From positions 62,001-126,000 of the forward strand of contig NZ_JAGGPU010000001.1 in the NCBI RefSeq assembly GCF_018613605.1: 64,000 nucleotides of DNA, given 5' to 3'. How positions within the stretch are numbered: the stretch's first letter is position 1; every line of letters begins with the position of its first letter. The translations under genes and the position numbers were made by a program. This document shows positions 43,596-53,500 of this stretch, piece after piece. Under the pieces are notes generated by a model. It had not been told where the DNA came from. It ran no database searches and worked only from the letters and a program-made list of their open reading frames with translations. Origin of the DNA: Pedobacter sp. ISL-64 (lineage in GTDB: Bacteria > Bacteroidota > Bacteroidia > Sphingobacteriales > Sphingobacteriaceae).

Positions 43596-44885
43596 TTAAC
43601 TGTTCATAATCTCCTCAATTTCTTCAGCTTCTAATGGTATATCGGCCATTAAATCTATATTTCCCTTTGCGGTTATGAGAATATTGTTTTCTAAACGGAT
43701 GCCTAAGCCTTCTTCTGGAATATAGATTCCTGGTTCAACAGTTAAAATATTGCCTGCTGCAAATGGCGTGTATCTTCCGGCAAAGTCGTGTACATCAATG
43801 CCTAAATGGTGTGAATTGCCATGCATAAAATATTTTTTATAAGCTGGCCACGCTGCCGTTTGGTTTTTCATGTCTGTTGTAGAAATAAGTCCAAGCTTAA
43901 CCAGTTGTTCAGTCATAATTTCGCCAACCTGCTCGTGGTAGCTATTCCATATGGTTCCTTCGCCTATTAATTTAATCGACTCTTTCATTACATGTAATAC
44001 TGCATTGTATACCTGCTTTTGTCTTTGGGTGAACCGACCGTTAACAGGGATGGAGCGGCTCATATCTGCATTGTAATTGGCATATTCGGCGCCAAAATCA
44101 AAAAGTATTACGTCGCCATCTTTGCATTCCTGATTATTATCATTGTAGTGGAGGATGTTTGCATTATGGCCGGAAGCAATAATAGGGGTGTAGGCATGGC
44201 CTGTTCCGCCTTGGCGGATAAATTCGTGGATAATCTCTGCTTCAATTTCATATTCTTTAACGCCGGGCTTGGTAAATTTTAATACCCTGATAAAGGCATC
44301 ACGTGTTATTGCTGAAGCCTTTTTAGTCAGTTCAACTTCAACATCTGATTTAACTGCACGTAAATTTCGCATAATTGGTGCCGAACGTTCATAATGATGC
44401 AGCGGATATTTTGCCCGCATTTTCTCAATGAAACGGATATCGCGATAAGGTACTTCATGGGCATACCTATCATTCTCATTTGTATTTAAATAAATATGTT
44501 CAGCATAGTTCACAATGCTATGCAATATGTTGTCAAAATCTTCTATCCAATATACCGCTTGAATACCCGATGCAGCTTTAGCTTGCGCTTTAGTGTATTT
44601 GTATCCTTCCCAAACTTTAATGTAATCATTAGTCTGTCTTAAAAACAGGACTTCTCTGTACAAAGGATTAGGACAATCAGGATATAATAGCAATATTGTT
44701 TGTTCTTGATCGATTCCAGATAAATAAAATAAATCAGGGTTTTGCTTAAAAATAAAGCTCTGATCGCCACTTCTAGGAAATTCATCGCTTGAGTTGAATA
44801 TAGCTAATGAGTTGTTTTTTAAGTAATTAGAAAAGTTTTTTCTGTTTAAAATAAATAATGACTGATCAATAGTAGGATATTTCAT
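43596..44885 (-). CDS. pepP: Aminopeptidase P family metallopeptidase (Xaa-Pro aminopeptidase)
   Basis: A 429-residue M24B enzyme removing N-terminal residues before proline. It has the creatinase-like N-terminal domain, then the pita-bread domain with the metal ligands visible: DGDVILFDFGAEY and NYNADMSRSIP (two Asp), HGNSHHLGIDVHD (His), LTVEPGIYIP (Glu), and LGIRLENNIL (Glu). Length fits the bacterial type. It converges on meaB and diverges from ompA. Confidence 0.93.
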   Translation of the reverse strand: MKYPTIDQSLFILNRKNFSNYLKNNSLAIFNSSDEFPRSGDQSFIFKQNPDLFYLSGIDQEQTILLLYPDCPNPLYREVLFLRQTNDYIKVWEGYKYTKAQAKAASGIQAVYWIEDFDNILHSIVNYAEHIYLNTNENDRYAHEVPYRDIRFIEKMRAKYPLHHYERSAPIMRNLRAVKSDVEVELTKKASAITRDAFIRVLKFTKPGVKEYEIEAEIIHEFIRQGGTGHAYTPIIASGHNANILHYNDNNQECKDGDVILFDFGAEYANYNADMSRSIPVNGRFTQRQKQVYNAVLHVMKESIKLIGEGTIWNSYHEQVGEIMTEQLVKLGLISTTDMKNQTAAWPAYKKYFMHGNSHHLGIDVHDFAGRYTPFAAGNILTVEPGIYIPEEGLGIRLENNILITAKGNIDLMADIPLEAEEIEEIMNS

Positions 44886-44914
44886 GAAAATGGTATTTTT
44901 ATATGGGCAATGGC

Positions 44915-44922
44915 CAAATGTA
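44915..44922 (-). promoter_or_regulatory. Promoter -7 box for pepP
   Basis: TACATTTG on the minus strand, an exact TAnnTTTG, 30 nt before the pepP start. Confidence 0.5.
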
Positions 44923-44970
44923 ATAAAATGATTAATTACTGTGAAGTTTGGAACGGAGTTTGTATAAAAG

Positions 44971-45000
44971 TTTGAAAATTTAAAATTTTGTTTAATTTTG
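44971..45000 (+). promoter_or_regulatory. Promoter of the OmpA-family gene
   Basis: -33 TTTG (44971-44974) and -7 TAATTTTG (44993-45000), exact TAnnTTTG, with an 18-nt spacer. A ~55-nt AT-rich leader with AAAAAAGAAAAAAG precedes the ATG. Confidence 0.75.
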
Positions 45001-45057
45001 GCATTACTAAAAAATTAATCAATTAAATTGTTTAACCCTTAAAAAAGAAAAAAGATT

Positions 45058-46404
45058 ATGAATTATTCTACTTTAAAGAAAAGTGTTGCGCTTTCTTTAG
45101 TGGCATTAACAGGAGTTGCTTCTCTTGCTGTCGCTCAAGATGCACCTGCAACAACTTCTGCTGTCAAGGTATTTGGCGGTAGAGGTCAGTACAGAACTTG
45201 GTCTATCGGTGTACATGGTGGTGTTTTAATGCCAGTTGTTGCTATCGGTGGTACCAATGACTTCAACAAATGGGATGCTAACTTAGGTTACGGTTTAAAC
45301 ATCCGTAAACAATTAGGTCATTCATTCGGTTTAGAATTAAACGGAACTCGTGGTAAACTTTCAGGTACTAACGAAGGTATTACTAACCCAGCTGTAAAAG
45401 ACTTCGAAACTGAATTACAATATGCTGTAGATTTACGTGGTGTTGTAAACGTAGGTTCTATCGATTTCTTACGTCGTGAGAACTCAGTAGGTTTCTTCTT
45501 AACTGCTGGTGCGGGTTACATGGCTTATGCTCCGAAAGTTACTTTAGGTAATGGTACTGTTATCGACTGGAAAGGTAAAGCTACTGGTCCTGCTGATGAC
45601 AAACATGATGCTAAAGATTACGTAAAAGGTTTCTACATTCCAGTTGGTGCTGGTGTTAAATTCAAAGTTTCTGAGCGTGTTAACTTTAACTTAGGTTACA
45701 CAATGAACTTTGTTGATGCTGATAACTTAGACGGAGTTTATGCAAAAGGTCAAACTAAAGATAAATTCTCTTACGGTTATGCTGGTTTAGAATTCTCTTT
45801 AGGTTCTTCTGCTAAACCAAGTTTAGAATGGACTAACCCATTAGCTACTATGTACGATGAGTTAAAAGATCCAACTTTACGTCAAGAAGTTGAAGCATTG
45901 AAAAACCGTGTTTCTGCTGTTGAAAAATCAGTTGAAGATTTGAAAAAAGATACTGACGGTGACGGTGTTGCTGATCAATTCGATAAATGCCCAGGAACTC
46001 CTGCTGGTACTGCTGTTGATGGTTCAGGTTGTCCTCTTCCAAAACCACAAGTTGATTCTACTGCTACTAGCAATGTAACTGGTTTCGAAAAAATCGGTTT
46101 CGATTTCAACTCTTCAGTTTTAAAAACTGAGTCTTACCCTACTTTAGATAAATTATCTTCAGTGTTACGTGAAAACGGTGGTAAAGTAACTGTAAACGGT
46201 TACGCTTCAAGCGAAGGTACTGCTGCATATAACTTGAAATTATCTAAAGACAGAGCTAACTCTGTTAAAACTTACTTAGTAAACTCTGGCGTTAACGCTA
46301 GTCAAGTTGCTACTAAAGGTAATGGCGAAGCTAATCCAATTGCTTCTAACGATACTGAAGAAGGTCGTATCCAAAACCGTCGTGTTGAAACTGCTAGAAA
46401 CTAG
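45058..46404 (+). CDS. OmpA-family outer-membrane porin-like protein
   Basis: A 448-residue protein: signal peptide (ALTGVASLAVAQD), an N-terminal beta-barrel, a calcium-type DTDGDGVADQFDKCPGTPAG repeat, and the OmpA peptidoglycan-binding domain (VNGYASSEGTAAYNLKLSKDRANSVKTYL; NRRVE). It anchors the outer membrane to peptidoglycan. Codon choice is strikingly narrow (GGT, GCT, ACT, TTA), unlike its neighbours, which suggests a very highly expressed protein. It has a near-consensus promoter and a strong terminator. Confidence 0.93.
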   Translation: MNYSTLKKSVALSLVALTGVASLAVAQDAPATTSAVKVFGGRGQYRTWSIGVHGGVLMPVVAIGGTNDFNKWDANLGYGLNIRKQLGHSFGLELNGTRGKLSGTNEGITNPAVKDFETELQYAVDLRGVVNVGSIDFLRRENSVGFFLTAGAGYMAYAPKVTLGNGTVIDWKGKATGPADDKHDAKDYVKGFYIPVGAGVKFKVSERVNFNLGYTMNFVDADNLDGVYAKGQTKDKFSYGYAGLEFSLGSSAKPSLEWTNPLATMYDELKDPTLRQEVEALKNRVSAVEKSVEDLKKDTDGDGVADQFDKCPGTPAGTAVDGSGCPLPKPQVDSTATSNVTGFEKIGFDFNSSVLKTESYPTLDKLSSVLRENGGKVTVNGYASSEGTAAYNLKLSKDRANSVKTYLVNSGVNASQVATKGNGEANPIASNDTEEGRIQNRRVETARN

Positions 46405-46422
46405 TATTTCAATATAAGATTT

Positions 46423-46456
46423 AAAAAAGTCCTGATGAAAGTCAGGACTTTTTTTG
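46423..46456 (+). terminator. Intrinsic terminator of the OmpA-family gene
   Basis: AAAAAAGTCCTGA-TGAAAG-TCAGGACTTTTTTT: an A-rich arm and matching T-rich arm, 19 nt after the stop. Confidence 0.9.
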
Positions 46457-46501
46457 TGCCTTTTAATTTTCTGTGTTGAGCTTTTTAGCTAAGTTTGTGT
46501 T

Positions 46502-46639
46502 ATGTACTTCTTTAGAAAAAAGGACCCAAACAGGCCAAATAATATCAATCTGAAAATTATGCATTTTATAAATGCATTGGCCATCTTAATTTTTCTTGCA
46601 GGTATCATCTACAAGCTAATCCAATGGCTTGCTAAATAA
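46502..46639 (+). CDS. 45-residue single-pass membrane protein
   Basis: The frame begins MYFFRKKDPNRPNNINLKIM, has a hydrophobic helix ALAILIFLAGIIYKLI, and ends QWLAK. It looks like the small Bacteroidota family annotated DUF6728, but this is from memory. It starts 12 nt upstream of ridA on the same strand, so it is the first gene of the ridA-DMT-recG run. ATG start; function unknown. Confidence 0.72.
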   Translation: MYFFRKKDPNRPNNINLKIMHFINALAILIFLAGIIYKLIQWLAK

Positions 46640-46651
46640 CCCCAAAATTGT

Positions 46652-47032
46652 ATGAAACAAATTATTAAAACAACCAATGCTCCAGCTCCAATTGGACCAT
46701 ATAGTCAAGCTGTACAAGCCGGAAACTTTTTATTCGTATCAGGCCAGGTAGCCATTAATCCCGAAAATGGAGAATTAAATATTGGCAATATTGAAGAAGA
46801 GACACACCAGGTAATGCGTAACCTTAAAGCAGTTTTGCTTGAAGCAGGTTTAACTTTCGATAACGTAGTAAAGTCTACTATCTTCTTAAGCGATATGGGT
46901 ACCTTTGCTCAGGTAAATGAAGTTTATGGACAGTATTTTACTGCTGATTTCCCTGCGCGCGAAACGGTTCAGGTTTCCGTATTGCCTAAAAATGTTAATG
47001 TAGAAATTTCTGTAATTGCCATTGTAGGCTAA
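46652..47032 (+). CDS. ridA: RidA family reactive intermediate deaminase
   Basis: A 126-residue YjgF/YER057c/UK114 protein that hydrolyses reactive enamines and imines released by PLP enzymes. It has APAPIGPYSQAVQAGNFLFVSGQ, then FPARETVQVSVLPKNVNVEI with the active-site R103. The full trimer-forming fold is present. It starts 12 nt after the small membrane protein and ends 2 nt before the next gene. Confidence 0.93.
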   Translation: MKQIIKTTNAPAPIGPYSQAVQAGNFLFVSGQVAINPENGELNIGNIEEETHQVMRNLKAVLLEAGLTFDNVVKSTIFLSDMGTFAQVNEVYGQYFTADFPARETVQVSVLPKNVNVEISVIAIVG

Positions 47033-47034
47033 TT

Positions 47035-47937
47035 TTGGCAGATAGTAAAAGCAAATATTTTATAGCCGGCATTGTTCCTTATATTATCTGGGGAACAATG
47101 TCTATACCTTTGCGTAACATAAAAGGTTTTCCGCCACACGAAATTTTATACTACAGGATATTTATTTCCATTATCGTAGTTTGGGCAACTATTCTTTTAT
47201 TCAGAAGGGAAGCATTAAAGAATGATTTGAATTTCTTAAAATCATTAAGCGCCCGTAAGAAAACAAGACTATTGTTGCTTACCGTAGTGTCGTCATTTCT
47301 GATCACGGGAAACTGGTTCACTTATATCTATGCCGTAAATAGTGTAAGTTTAAAAGCAGCCGCCTTTGCCTATATGGTGTGCCCATTGTTAACTGCACTC
47401 TGTGGATTTATCATTTTAAAAGAGCAGTTAACAAAGGCTAAAATTATTGCCCTGATCATTGCATTTATAAGCATCATCCTATTGGCAACAGGCTCTATAC
47501 ATGAAGTAATGTGGGCCATTATCATCGCATCTTTTTATGCCATATATGTTATTGTGCTAAAAGTAATTAAAGATGTAGATAAGTTTAATTTTTTGGGCGT
47601 TCAGTTAATTTTATCAGGATTAATAATGCTTCCGTTGTATTTTCTTAATGCTGCGCCTTTTCCTACCGAAACCTTCTTTTGGTCGCATATATTGTTGATT
47701 GCCATTGTATTTACCATTATTCCACTCTTTTTAAATTCGTATGCACTGTTGGGCATGCCTTCATCGGCCTTGGGTATTTTGATCTATCTCAACCCTATAG
47801 TTGCATTTACCGTTGCATTTTTCTACTTTAAAGAGAAAATAGATCTGCACCAATTTTTTGCCTATTTGCTTTTGCTGCTATCGATCGTTATTTTTAACGG
47901 ACAGTTGCTAAAGAGTGTTGTTTACAAGAAACAGTAA
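47035..47937 (+). CDS. DMT-family transporter (RarD/EamA type)
   Basis: A 300-residue inner-membrane permease with ten hydrophobic segments in two EamA halves: IAGIVPYIIWGTMSIPLRNIKGFP, FTYIYAVNSVSLKAAAFAYMVCPLL, LGILIYLNPIVAFTVAFFYFKEKI. It resembles RarD, whose substrate is unknown. The TTG start at 47035 follows the ridA stop by 2 nt and gives a short cytoplasmic N-terminus; a later ATG would delete most of the first helix. Confidence 0.87.
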   Translation: MADSKSKYFIAGIVPYIIWGTMSIPLRNIKGFPPHEILYYRIFISIIVVWATILLFRREALKNDLNFLKSLSARKKTRLLLLTVVSSFLITGNWFTYIYAVNSVSLKAAAFAYMVCPLLTALCGFIILKEQLTKAKIIALIIAFISIILLATGSIHEVMWAIIIASFYAIYVIVLKVIKDVDKFNFLGVQLILSGLIMLPLYFLNAAPFPTETFFWSHILLIAIVFTIIPLFLNSYALLGMPSSALGILIYLNPIVAFTVAFFYFKEKIDLHQFFAYLLLLLSIVIFNGQLLKSVVYKKQ

Positions 47938-47943
47938 AATATT

Positions 47944-50049
47944 TTGTTTAATTCGGTATTAGATACACCTGTTGAGTTTTTAAAGGGCGTTGGGCCAGGC
48001 CGTGCCGATGTTTTGAAAAAGGATCTCGGCCTGTTCACTTATCAGGACATGCTTGCACACTATCCGTTCAGGTATATCGACCGTACAAAATATTTCAAGA
48101 TTAACCAGATTAATCCTGATTCGCAATATATCCAGATTATTGGGCGCGTGATCAGCAAAAAAGTAATTGGCGATAAAAGAGCAAAACGTATTGTTGCTGT
48201 TTTTAAAGATGAAACCGGAATTATGGAATTGGTTTGGTTCCAGAGCCTAAAATGGGTTGATGACAATATCACTGTTGGCACCGCTTACGTGGCCTTTGGG
48301 AAACCAACCATCTTTAACGGTACATTCAGTATTTCGCATCCAGAAATGGAGCTGTACCAGCGCAAACAGGTGGGACGGGGGAGTTTAACCTTACAGCCGG
48401 TTTATAACTCAACAGAGAAGCTTAAAAAGTTTAATCTTGATTCAAAAGGCTTACAGCGTTTAATCGCTGGCTTGTTGGATCAGATCATCCCCCAGGTTCC
48501 CGAAAATTTACCACAATACATCATTGATAAGTATCAGCTGCCAGATAAAAGATTGGCGTTGCTGAATATTCATTTTCCTAAAAATGTGAAGGATTTAAGT
48601 GCGGCAGAAAGACGCCTAAAATTTGAAGAATTATTCTTCATCCAATTACAGCTTTTGCACAATAAACATTTACGCCAGTTAAAATTTAAAGGTGTAACTT
48701 TTGAAAAGGTTGGTGAAAAAGTGAACCGCTTTTATAATGAGTTTTTACCTTTCGAATTAACCAATGCGCAAAAGCGTGTGGTTAAAGAAATTAGGATAGA
48801 TACACAACGCGGTGTGCAAATGAACCGGCTTGTACAGGGCGACGTAGGAAGCGGCAAAACTGCGGTTGCACTGATGAGTATGCTTTTAGCAAATGACAAC
48901 GGCTACCAGGCTTGCATGATGGCTCCCACTGAAATTTTGGCGCGCCAACACTATGCCTCTATTACAGAACTTGTAACCAACGACCTGGTGCGTGTTGCTA
49001 TCCTTACAGGAAATACCAAAAAGAAGGAGCGTAATGTTTTGCATGAGCAATTAGAGAATGGAGAAATCGATATTCTGATCGGAACGCATGCCCTGATTGA
49101 AGATAAGGTTCAATTCAAGAACTTGGGGCTGGTTGTGATTGATGAACAGCATCGTTTTGGTGTAGAGCAACGCGCTAAGCTTTGGCGGAAAAATATTATT
49201 CCCCCACACATCCTAGTGATGACCGCTACGCCAATTCCGCGTACTTTGGCCATGACCCTATACGGCGATCTTGATGTTTCGGTTATTGACGAATTACCTG
49301 CGGGCAGAAAACCAATAGAAACCAAACACCTTTTTGAAGGCCAACGCCTCAGGATGTTCGGTTTTATGAAGCAGGAAATTGCCAAAGGCAGGCAGGTTTA
49401 CATTGTTTATCCTTTAATTAAGGAAAGCGAAAAATTAGATCTTTTGCATCTCGAAGCTGGAATTGAGCAGTTGAGCTATCAGTTTCCTAGGCCTGATTAC
49501 CAAATGAGTATTGTACACGGGCAAATGCCCAATGCCGATAAACAGTTCGAAATGCAGCAGTTTGTCGATGGTAAAAGCCAAATTATGGTAGCCACTACCG
49601 TAATAGAGGTGGGCGTAAACGTACCTAACGCTTCGGTAATGGTAATTGAAAATGCCGAACGGTTTGGGCTTTCACAACTGCACCAGTTGCGTGGTAGGGT
49701 AGGCCGCGGTGCGGAACAGTCTTTTTGTATATTAATGAGTGGGAATAAACTGAGTAAAGAAGGTAAGATTCGTTTGGAAACAATGGTAAGAACCAACAAC
49801 GGCTTCGAGATATCAGAAATAGATTTACAGCTACGCGGCCCTGGCGATATTACAGGAACTCAGCAAAGCGGCGTTTTAGATCTGAAGCTTGCCGACCTGG
49901 CCAAAGACCAGATTATTTTGTCTGAAGCACGTAACACCGTAATCGCACTTTTTGAAGACGATCCGCAGCTGGCAAAGCCCGAAAATGCAATCTTAAAAGC
50001 TTACCTGCAAAAATTAGAAAGGGGCATTTCTTTCGACAAAATAAGCTAA
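47944..50049 (+). CDS. recG: ATP-dependent DNA helicase RecG
   Basis: A 701-residue fork-reversal helicase. Order: wedge domain with an OB fold (IIGRVISKKVIGDKRAKRIVAVFKD), helicase motif I GDVGSGKT (299-306), motif II DEQH (400-403), TATPIPRTLA, and in the second RecA half TTVIEVGVNVPNASVMVIENAERFGLSQLHQLRGRVGRG, then the RecG C-terminal part. TTG is the start, giving LFNSVLDTPVEFLKGVGPGRA; the DMT gene stops 6 nt earlier. Length is normal. Confidence 0.95.
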   Translation: MFNSVLDTPVEFLKGVGPGRADVLKKDLGLFTYQDMLAHYPFRYIDRTKYFKINQINPDSQYIQIIGRVISKKVIGDKRAKRIVAVFKDETGIMELVWFQSLKWVDDNITVGTAYVAFGKPTIFNGTFSISHPEMELYQRKQVGRGSLTLQPVYNSTEKLKKFNLDSKGLQRLIAGLLDQIIPQVPENLPQYIIDKYQLPDKRLALLNIHFPKNVKDLSAAERRLKFEELFFIQLQLLHNKHLRQLKFKGVTFEKVGEKVNRFYNEFLPFELTNAQKRVVKEIRIDTQRGVQMNRLVQGDVGSGKTAVALMSMLLANDNGYQACMMAPTEILARQHYASITELVTNDLVRVAILTGNTKKKERNVLHEQLENGEIDILIGTHALIEDKVQFKNLGLVVIDEQHRFGVEQRAKLWRKNIIPPHILVMTATPIPRTLAMTLYGDLDVSVIDELPAGRKPIETKHLFEGQRLRMFGFMKQEIAKGRQVYIVYPLIKESEKLDLLHLEAGIEQLSYQFPRPDYQMSIVHGQMPNADKQFEMQQFVDGKSQIMVATTVIEVGVNVPNASVMVIENAERFGLSQLHQLRGRVGRGAEQSFCILMSGNKLSKEGKIRLETMVRTNNGFEISEIDLQLRGPGDITGTQQSGVLDLKLADLAKDQIILSEARNTVIALFEDDPQLAKPENAILKAYLQKLERGISFDKIS

Positions 50050-50520
50050 TCTTGTATTGAGTTTGAATTCTTCCAATTATTATAATTTTCTTCTCTTCCT
50101 ATTTTGCAATAATATTTAGTGCTGTATTATTAGTGCTACTTTGTGTAGTTTGAAATTATTTTTTTACTAATCAGCCCCTTATAAATATTATTTTACCCCC
50201 TTTTTTTTACCTCCTAATATTCCTATCTTGCGTGTAACCAAATGTGAACTGTAGCGTCGGCAAGTCCAAAATTAGGTACATCGTACCTTGTAATTTTTAA
50301 TCCCAAAAATGAATTTTGAACTAATTAAAGCCGATTTGATATGGTTAACAATGATTTATTGGCGTAATTAGAAGGGAGCCTTAATTTTTTTGATGTTAAG
50401 TGGTGTAAGCGATTATGTCGATAAGTCATGTATAATTGATTTGTGTAATGACAGTTCGATATTACTTATGAGTATTAAATTATAATACAATTATTATCTA
50501 ACCAAAATAAATTGAAAACT
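50050..50520 (+). other. Long gene-free region upstream of the SusC gene
   Basis: No supported gene on either strand. AT-rich, with a T8 run at 50203-50210 preceded by CCCCC, and a -7-like TATCTTGC at 50225-50232 (one base short of the consensus). If that box is used, the message has a ~290-nt leader. No palindrome or known riboswitch was recognised. No sigma or anti-sigma gene lies here. Confidence 0.4.
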
Positions 50521-53500
50521 ATGAAAAAAAATCTATGGAAGACTTTTGCCAGAAGTAGCATGTTTCTTGTTTGCGGTGGGTGTCTCGTTTTTTCGCCGTT
50601 TACCAGCATGTCTGCTAAAGCATCATTGCACGAAAAAGAACCCTTTGATTTTTACAGACCTCCGCTTGAGGATATTATTGTGAAAGGACAGGTTACCGAT
50701 GCTAAAGGTCCGATTCCTGGAGTAAGTGTTAAATTAAAAGGAGGTGCTGCAACTACCGTAACAGATGCTTCCGGAAAATTTAGCATAAAAGTACCCGAAG
50801 ATGCTATTTTAGTATTTACCTATGTAGGTTATGTAGATCAAGAGATTCAGGTAAAAAACCAAACCAATATTAATGTCCGTTTATTAGAAAACAACCAAAA
50901 CCTATCTGAAGTAGTAGTAGTGGGGTATGGAACCCAAAAAAAGGCAGTTGTATCTGGTGCTGTAGCATCGGTTAAAGGTACAGAACTGGCTAAATCATCT
51001 TCAGTAAACTTAACCAATTCATTGGCTGGTCGTTTACCTGGCGTTACGGCACTGCAAGGAAGCGGGGAGCCTGGATACGACGGTTCTACGATCCGGATCA
51101 GGGGTATTAATTCACTCGGAAATAACAATGCTTTAATAGTAATCGATGGAATACCTAACCGGGCAGGTGGGATCGAGCGGCTAAATCCGAACGATATAGA
51201 AAGTGTATCGGTGCTAAAGGATGCATCTGCAGCTATTTATGGCTCGCAGGCTGCAAATGGAGTAATCCTCATTACTACAAAATTGGGAAAATCGGGGAAA
51301 CCACAATTTTCTTATGATTTTAGTTATGGCCTACAACAGCCTACACGCATACCTAAAATGGCCAATTCTACTCAATATGCTGAGATTTTAAATGAACTGA
51401 ATATTTTCGGCTCTGATCTTAATCCGAATGAATGGTCGGCAGCTTGGAATAGTTTCAAAACAACAGGTACTTATTTATCAACCGGCGGTAAAACGATTAA
51501 TGCAGCTTACAAACCAGATGAAATCCGGAAATTCGGCGACGGCTCAGATCCTTTAAGGTATCCCAATACTGATTGGTTTAAAACTACTTTCCAAAATTGG
51601 TCGCCTCAGCAAAGACACAATGTCCAGATTAATGGAGGGAGTGAAAATGTTAAATATTTGCTTTCACTAGGTTATCTAAATCAGGATGGCTATTATAAAA
51701 ACTCTGCCACAGGTTATCAGCAGTATGATATGCGTTTTAATCTGGAAGCAAAATTAAGTAAATATATTACTACAACATTGGGGGTAAGTGCGAGAGAGGA
51801 AGATCGTAATTTCCCAACGGTTTCAGCGGGTGATATCTTTAGATTCTTAATGCGGGGAAGGCCTAATGAGATAGCCATATGGCCTAACGGGTTGCCCGGT
51901 AGAGATATTGAATATGGTTATAATCCGGTGGTTTCTACTACAGACTTAACAGGAACTAATAAAGATGTTAGAGATTACTTTCAAACTACAGGTAAAGTAG
52001 AAATTAAAATTCCTGGTGTTGATGGATTGAAGGTAACGGGTACAGCTGCAATAGATAAATATTCCGGCAGGCAAAAAAACTGGCAATTGCCCTGGACACT
52101 TTACGATTGGGACAAGAAAACCTTTGCAGCCGATGGTGTAACGCCAGTGCTTGCAGGTACTGTGCGCTCTCAATATACCGATCCTAGACTTAGGGAAACC
52201 GCAGGCGGACAATTGGCCATAAACTTAACCGGAATGGTTAACTATGATAAAAAGATTAGTGACCATACTATTGGATTAATGGCCGGCGTAACACGCGAAA
52301 CAGTTAACAACGACGGTTTTACTGCGTTTAGAAGATACTTTATATCATCATCTGTTCAAGAGTTACTTGCAGGTGATGAAAGGGAGCAATCGTTAGGTAA
52401 TAATCCTGGTGACCCGAATAATTTATTTAAAAGAGCACGGTTAAGCTATTTTGGAAGGGTGGGGTATAATTATAAAGAAAAATACCTTGCCGAATTTTTG
52501 TGGCGGGTAGATGGATCTTATATCTTTCCAACAGATAGACGTTTCGGTTTCTTCCCAGGGGTATCAGTAGGTTGGCGTTTATCTGAAGAGCCGTTTTTCA
52601 AAGACAATGTTAAATTCGTCAACAATTTGAAATTAAGGGCCTCATGGGGGCAAATGGGAGCTGAAGCCTATTTTGGCGATGCCCTGCAGGAATATCAGTA
52701 CCTCAGTTTGATGAACTTTGGCACCTATACTTTTAATGATCTGGTAACCAAAACCTTAACTGAAGGTAAAGTGCCCAATTTCGATTTTGGATGGGAAGTA
52801 GCAAATAATGCCAATATTGGTTTAGATGCATCCTTTTTAAATAATAAATTGTCGTTAGAATTTGATTACTTCTATAATAAGCGTACAAATATTCTGATCA
52901 GCAGAGGTAGTTCGGTGCCTGAAAGTTCTGGTATTACCGATCGCTTACCGCCAGTTAACTTAGGGAAAGTAAACAACAAAGGTTTCGAATTTAAATTAAG
53001 CTACAATGACCAGGTTGGTGATTTAAATTTTGGTGTGAGTGTAAATGGTGGTTATGCTAAAAACAAGATCGTTTTTTGGGATGAAACCCCTGGTGCTCCA
53101 GAATGGCAGCGTTCTACAGGTAGGGTAACCAGTTCGTGGTTGGTTTACGATTATGATGGTGTTTTTAAAGATCAGGCAGAAGCTGATATCAATAAACAAA
53201 AATACAGTGCATTGACGAGTAATCTTCGCGCAGGCGACATGAAGTTTAAAGATATTAACGGCGATGGTAAAATTAATGCAGATGATAAGATCCGTTTGGA
53301 TAAAAACGGAACCCCAACTTTTACAGGTGGTGTAAATTTTAATGTTCAGTACAAGGGATTTGACTTATCAGTGCTTATTCAAGGGGCAACCGGCGGAATG
53401 CAGATTGTTGGTCTAACAGAATCGGGAGATATTGGTAACTTCTTAGAGTGGTCATACCTGAACCGCTGGAGTATCGATAATCCAAGTTCGGTAAACCCAC

